Positions 5,654 through 7,352 of a DNA stretch of 7,352 nucleotides are shown piece by piece (positions within the stretch are counted from its first letter, which is position 1; every line of letters begins with the position of its first letter). The translations under genes and the position numbers were made by a program. The DNA comes from Clostridiales bacterium (lineage in GTDB: Bacteria > Bacillota > Clostridia > Oscillospirales > JAAYOS01). The notes below the pieces were generated by a model that saw only the letters and a list, made by a program, of their open reading frames with translations, ran no database searches and was not told the origin of the DNA. The stretch spans positions 1-7,352 of the forward strand of contig JAAYMG010000212.1 of NCBI GenBank assembly GCA_012521525.1, read 5' to 3'.

Positions 5654-6775
5654 ATGCCTCTGATGGATAAAGCGGGATTATTGGAAAATCTGGTCTCGAT
5701 GTCAAACAGGTACGGCAGAGATCCGGAACTTGTCCTTGCGGGCGGCGGAAATACTTCCGCCAAGGACGAAACTGCCCTTTATGTCAAAGCGTCCGGTACG
5801 TCTCTTGCCACCATTACAGAAGACGGTTTTGTTGCAATGGACAGGGAAAAGCTGTCCGGAATACTGAATAAAGAATACCCGTCCGGCGACAAGGAAAGGG
5901 AAGCCGCATTCCTCAAGGACGTTACAGCTGCCAAGGTGGACCCTGCAGACACAAAGAGGCCGAGTGTCGAGGCACTTCTTCATAACCTCTTTCCGTATCG
6001 GTTTGTACTCCATCTGCATCCCGCACTCGTCAACGGCCTGACCTGCGGAGCAGAGGGGGAAGAGATCGCAAAGCGACTGTTTGCTGACGAAGTGCTCTGG
6101 GTAGAAGAGTGTCGGCCGGGATATACTCTTGCCAGGCTGTGCAGCGACCGGCTCAGGGAATACCATCAAAAGTCCGGAAAGCATGTCAGCATATTGCTGC
6201 TGCAAAACCACGGCATATTTATTGCGGGTGATACCCTCGAAAGAATAGACGGGCTTCTCAATGAAGTAATGGGCAAACTGAAAGAGTCGGTAGTGAGGAT
6301 GCCGGATCTGTCTGAGACAGGTTTCGACCGGACCGCCGTAAAGGAAGCTGAGGGAAAGCTGTCGGCACTTAACGGTGCATTCGTTCTGCATGGAGCGTAC
6401 GCGGACGCGTTGCGTTTTTCCGCCGGACATGAGAACGCCGCACCGCTTCTTGCCCCATTCACTCCTGATCACATAGTATATTGCAAAGCGCGCCCGCTTT
6501 ATGTAGACGATCTTGATGATCTGAGCAAGGCATTCGTGGATTTCCGAAATAAAAACGGATATGAACCCAAAATAGTGATCGTCAAAGGTTTAGGATTTTT
6601 CGCGCTTGGATCGAATGAAAAGGACGCAAGGACCGCAAAAATGCTCTTCGAAGATGCGATGAAAATAGCGGTCTACAGCGAGAGCTTCGGAGGCCCCAGG
6701 CACATGGCTGAGGACATGATAAACTTCATAGTCAACTGGGAAGCCGAGTCCTATCGCCAGAGCCAGAACATATAA
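5654..6775 (+). CDS. Class II aldolase/adducin-family protein (rhamnulose-1-phosphate aldolase type)
   Basis: Numbered from the ATG at 5654 (373 residues), AGGGNTS (29-35) and SGTSLATI (47-54) form the phosphate-binding part of class II aldolases. Glu106 in PSVE is the likely catalytic acid, and His120, His122 (LHLHP) and His186 (QNHG) are the zinc ligands. A C-terminal region ending in GGPRHM (346-351) and NWE (361-363) matches the long form found in the N-terminal half of RhaEW/YuxG fusions. The family cleaves ketose 1-phosphates to dihydroxyacetone phosphate and an aldehyde; rhamnulose 1-phosphate is the best guess, but no other rhamnose gene is visible. The start is uncertain. The frame extends to TTG at 5639, but GGA (5641-5643) lies 10 bases before the ATG and nothing suitable precedes the TTG. 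It is driven by the perfect promoter at 5584 and probably co-transcribed with the dehydrogenase. Confidence 0.9.
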   Translation: MPLMDKAGLLENLVSMSNRYGRDPELVLAGGGNTSAKDETALYVKASGTSLATITEDGFVAMDREKLSGILNKEYPSGDKEREAAFLKDVTAAKVDPADTKRPSVEALLHNLFPYRFVLHLHPALVNGLTCGAEGEEIAKRLFADEVLWVEECRPGYTLARLCSDRLREYHQKSGKHVSILLLQNHGIFIAGDTLERIDGLLNEVMGKLKESVVRMPDLSETGFDRTAVKEAEGKLSALNGAFVLHGAYADALRFSAGHENAAPLLAPFTPDHIVYCKARPLYVDDLDDLSKAFVDFRNKNGYEPKIVIVKGLGFFALGSNEKDARTAKMLFEDAMKIAVYSESFGGPRHMAEDMINFIVNWEAESYRQSQNI

Positions 6776-6811
6776 CAAGGTATAGACGCCGCTTATAGTA
6801 TAAACTGTTGC

Positions 6812-6825
6812 CTGGCTACAGCCAG
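6812..6825. repeat. Palindrome between aldolase and dehydrogenase genes
   Basis: CTGGCT and AGCCAG flank a two-base centre (AC), giving a perfect 14-base dyad that as RNA would be a 5-bp stem with a UACA loop. It lies 36 bases after the aldolase stop and 41 before the dehydrogenase start, with no U tract, so it is not an intrinsic terminator. It could stabilise the upstream message or tune relative expression. Confidence 0.4.
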
Positions 6826-6850
6826 TTAAAGAACACGAGGTCAAACATTC

Positions 6851-6856
6851 AGGAGG
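6851..6856 (+). promoter_or_regulatory. Ribosome binding site of the short-chain dehydrogenase
   Basis: AGGAGG matches the Shine-Dalgarno consensus perfectly and lies 10 bases before the ATG at 6867. It fixes that start, including the roughly 33-residue extension before the dehydrogenase core. It is far stronger than the ribosome site of the aldolase. Confidence 0.85.
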
Positions 6857-6866
6857 TTTGTTTCCG

Positions 6867-7352
6867 ATGGGACACTACTCTGATTTTCAGGATCTGACTC
6901 TTCAGGACGCCATCAAAATCGCAAAGGAGAATGTTCGAAACAGACCGAAGACGTCGGGAAGGCTTGCCGGAAAAATTGCCATAGTTACCGGCGGCGCGCA
7001 GGGATTCGGTTTCGGCATTGCAAAAGAAATGGTCAGGGAAGGCGCCACCGTGGTACTTGCCGATCTCAACGAGGAGCTTGCGAAAGCCGGCGCTGCGCAG
7101 CTGGGAGACAGGGCAGCGGGCATAAAGGCCGACGTCTCCAATGCTCAGTCCGTAGAGCGCATGGTGATCGAGACGGTCGCCAGGTTTGGCGGTCTGGACA
7201 TCATGCTGTCAAATGCCGGAGTCCTGAAAGCCGGAGCACTGTCCGAAATCACGCAGGAGACTTTTGAGTTTGTTACAAGGGTCAATTACACAGGATATTT
7301 CCTCTGTGCCAAGTATGCTTCCGAAATCATGAAAGCTCAGTATGAAGCGGAC
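6867..7352 (+). CDS. Short-chain dehydrogenase/reductase (SDR), 3' partial
   Basis: The frame starts at the ATG at 6867 and runs off the window after 162 codons. After about 33 N-terminal residues outside the core, the Rossmann fold begins with KIAIVTGGAQGFGFG (36-50), whose TGxxxGxG motif binds the dinucleotide. Asp66 at the end of the second strand (VVLADLN) favours NAD(H) over NADP(H). DV at 89-90, SNAG at 115-118 and Asn140 (VNYTG) are the usual SDR positions. The catalytic Ser-Tyr-Lys lie beyond the window. The gene follows the aldolase by 91 bp on the same strand. In RhaEW/YuxG-type proteins an SDR domain is fused after the aldolase and oxidises lactaldehyde, so this is probably a separate-gene version of that pair. 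The exact substrate is not determinable. Confidence 0.9.
   Translation, partial: MGHYSDFQDLTLQDAIKIAKENVRNRPKTSGRLAGKIAIVTGGAQGFGFGIAKEMVREGATVVLADLNEELAKAGAAQLGDRAAGIKADVSNAQSVERMVIETVARFGGLDIMLSNAGVLKAGALSEITQETFEFVTRVNYTGYFLCAKYASEIMKAQYEAD

Noticed and set aside
5702..6472. Minus-strand open frame of 256 codons opposite the aldolase
   Set aside because: Antisense shadow of a gene with intact catalytic residues; no recognisable motif in its translation.

Overview
The window looks like chromosome of a low-to-moderate GC Gram-positive bacterium, most likely a member of the Clostridia (Bacillota). Four things point that way: a helicase-nuclease fusion of a type I associate with Clostridia, textbook sigma-A promoters (TTGACA/TATAAT with 17-bp spacers), an AGGAGG ribosome site, and lipoate salvage by LplA. 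This is inference from gene content, not a phylogenetic placement. I see no tRNA, rRNA, CRISPR array, insertion sequence or prophage gene.

Layout. (1) Positions 1-2183, plus strand: most of a gene for an XPD/DinG-type superfamily 2 DNA helicase. It carries an N-terminal Cas4/RecB-type PD-(D/E)XK nuclease domain and a putative iron-sulfur cluster; its 5' end lies before the window. (2) Positions 4018-2215, minus strand: a two-gene lipid module, a diacylglycerol-kinase-family lipid kinase followed 40 bp later by a PAP2 membrane phosphatase. It converges on the helicase gene. (3) Positions 4019-4381: a divergent intergenic region with a good promoter for the next gene and several short palindromes and repeats. 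(4) Positions 4382-5356, plus strand: lipoate-protein ligase (lplA), followed by a strong GC hairpin. (5) Positions 5357-5653: an AT-rich regulatory region with a perfect-consensus promoter and an operator-like dyad over its -10 and start site. (6) Positions 5654-6775 and 6867-7352 (cut by the window end), plus strand: a class II (zinc) aldolase of the rhamnulose-1-phosphate aldolase type, then an NAD(P)-dependent short-chain dehydrogenase.

How the genes fit together. The kinase and phosphatase catalyse opposite phosphorylation steps on lipid alcohols (diacylglycerol/phosphatidate or polyprenol/polyprenyl phosphate), which suggests recycling of a membrane lipid carrier. The aldolase and dehydrogenase correspond to the two halves of the fused RhaEW/YuxG-type enzymes. 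They probably cleave a deoxy-sugar phosphate and then reduce or oxidise the aldehyde or another sugar intermediate. LplA attaches scavenged lipoate to 2-oxoacid dehydrogenase or glycine-cleavage proteins. The blocks look functionally independent.

I find no clear undescribed multigene system. The most rewarding second looks are the operator-like dyad on the perfect promoter before the aldolase, the structured AT-rich region just upstream of it, and the split kinase/phosphatase pair.
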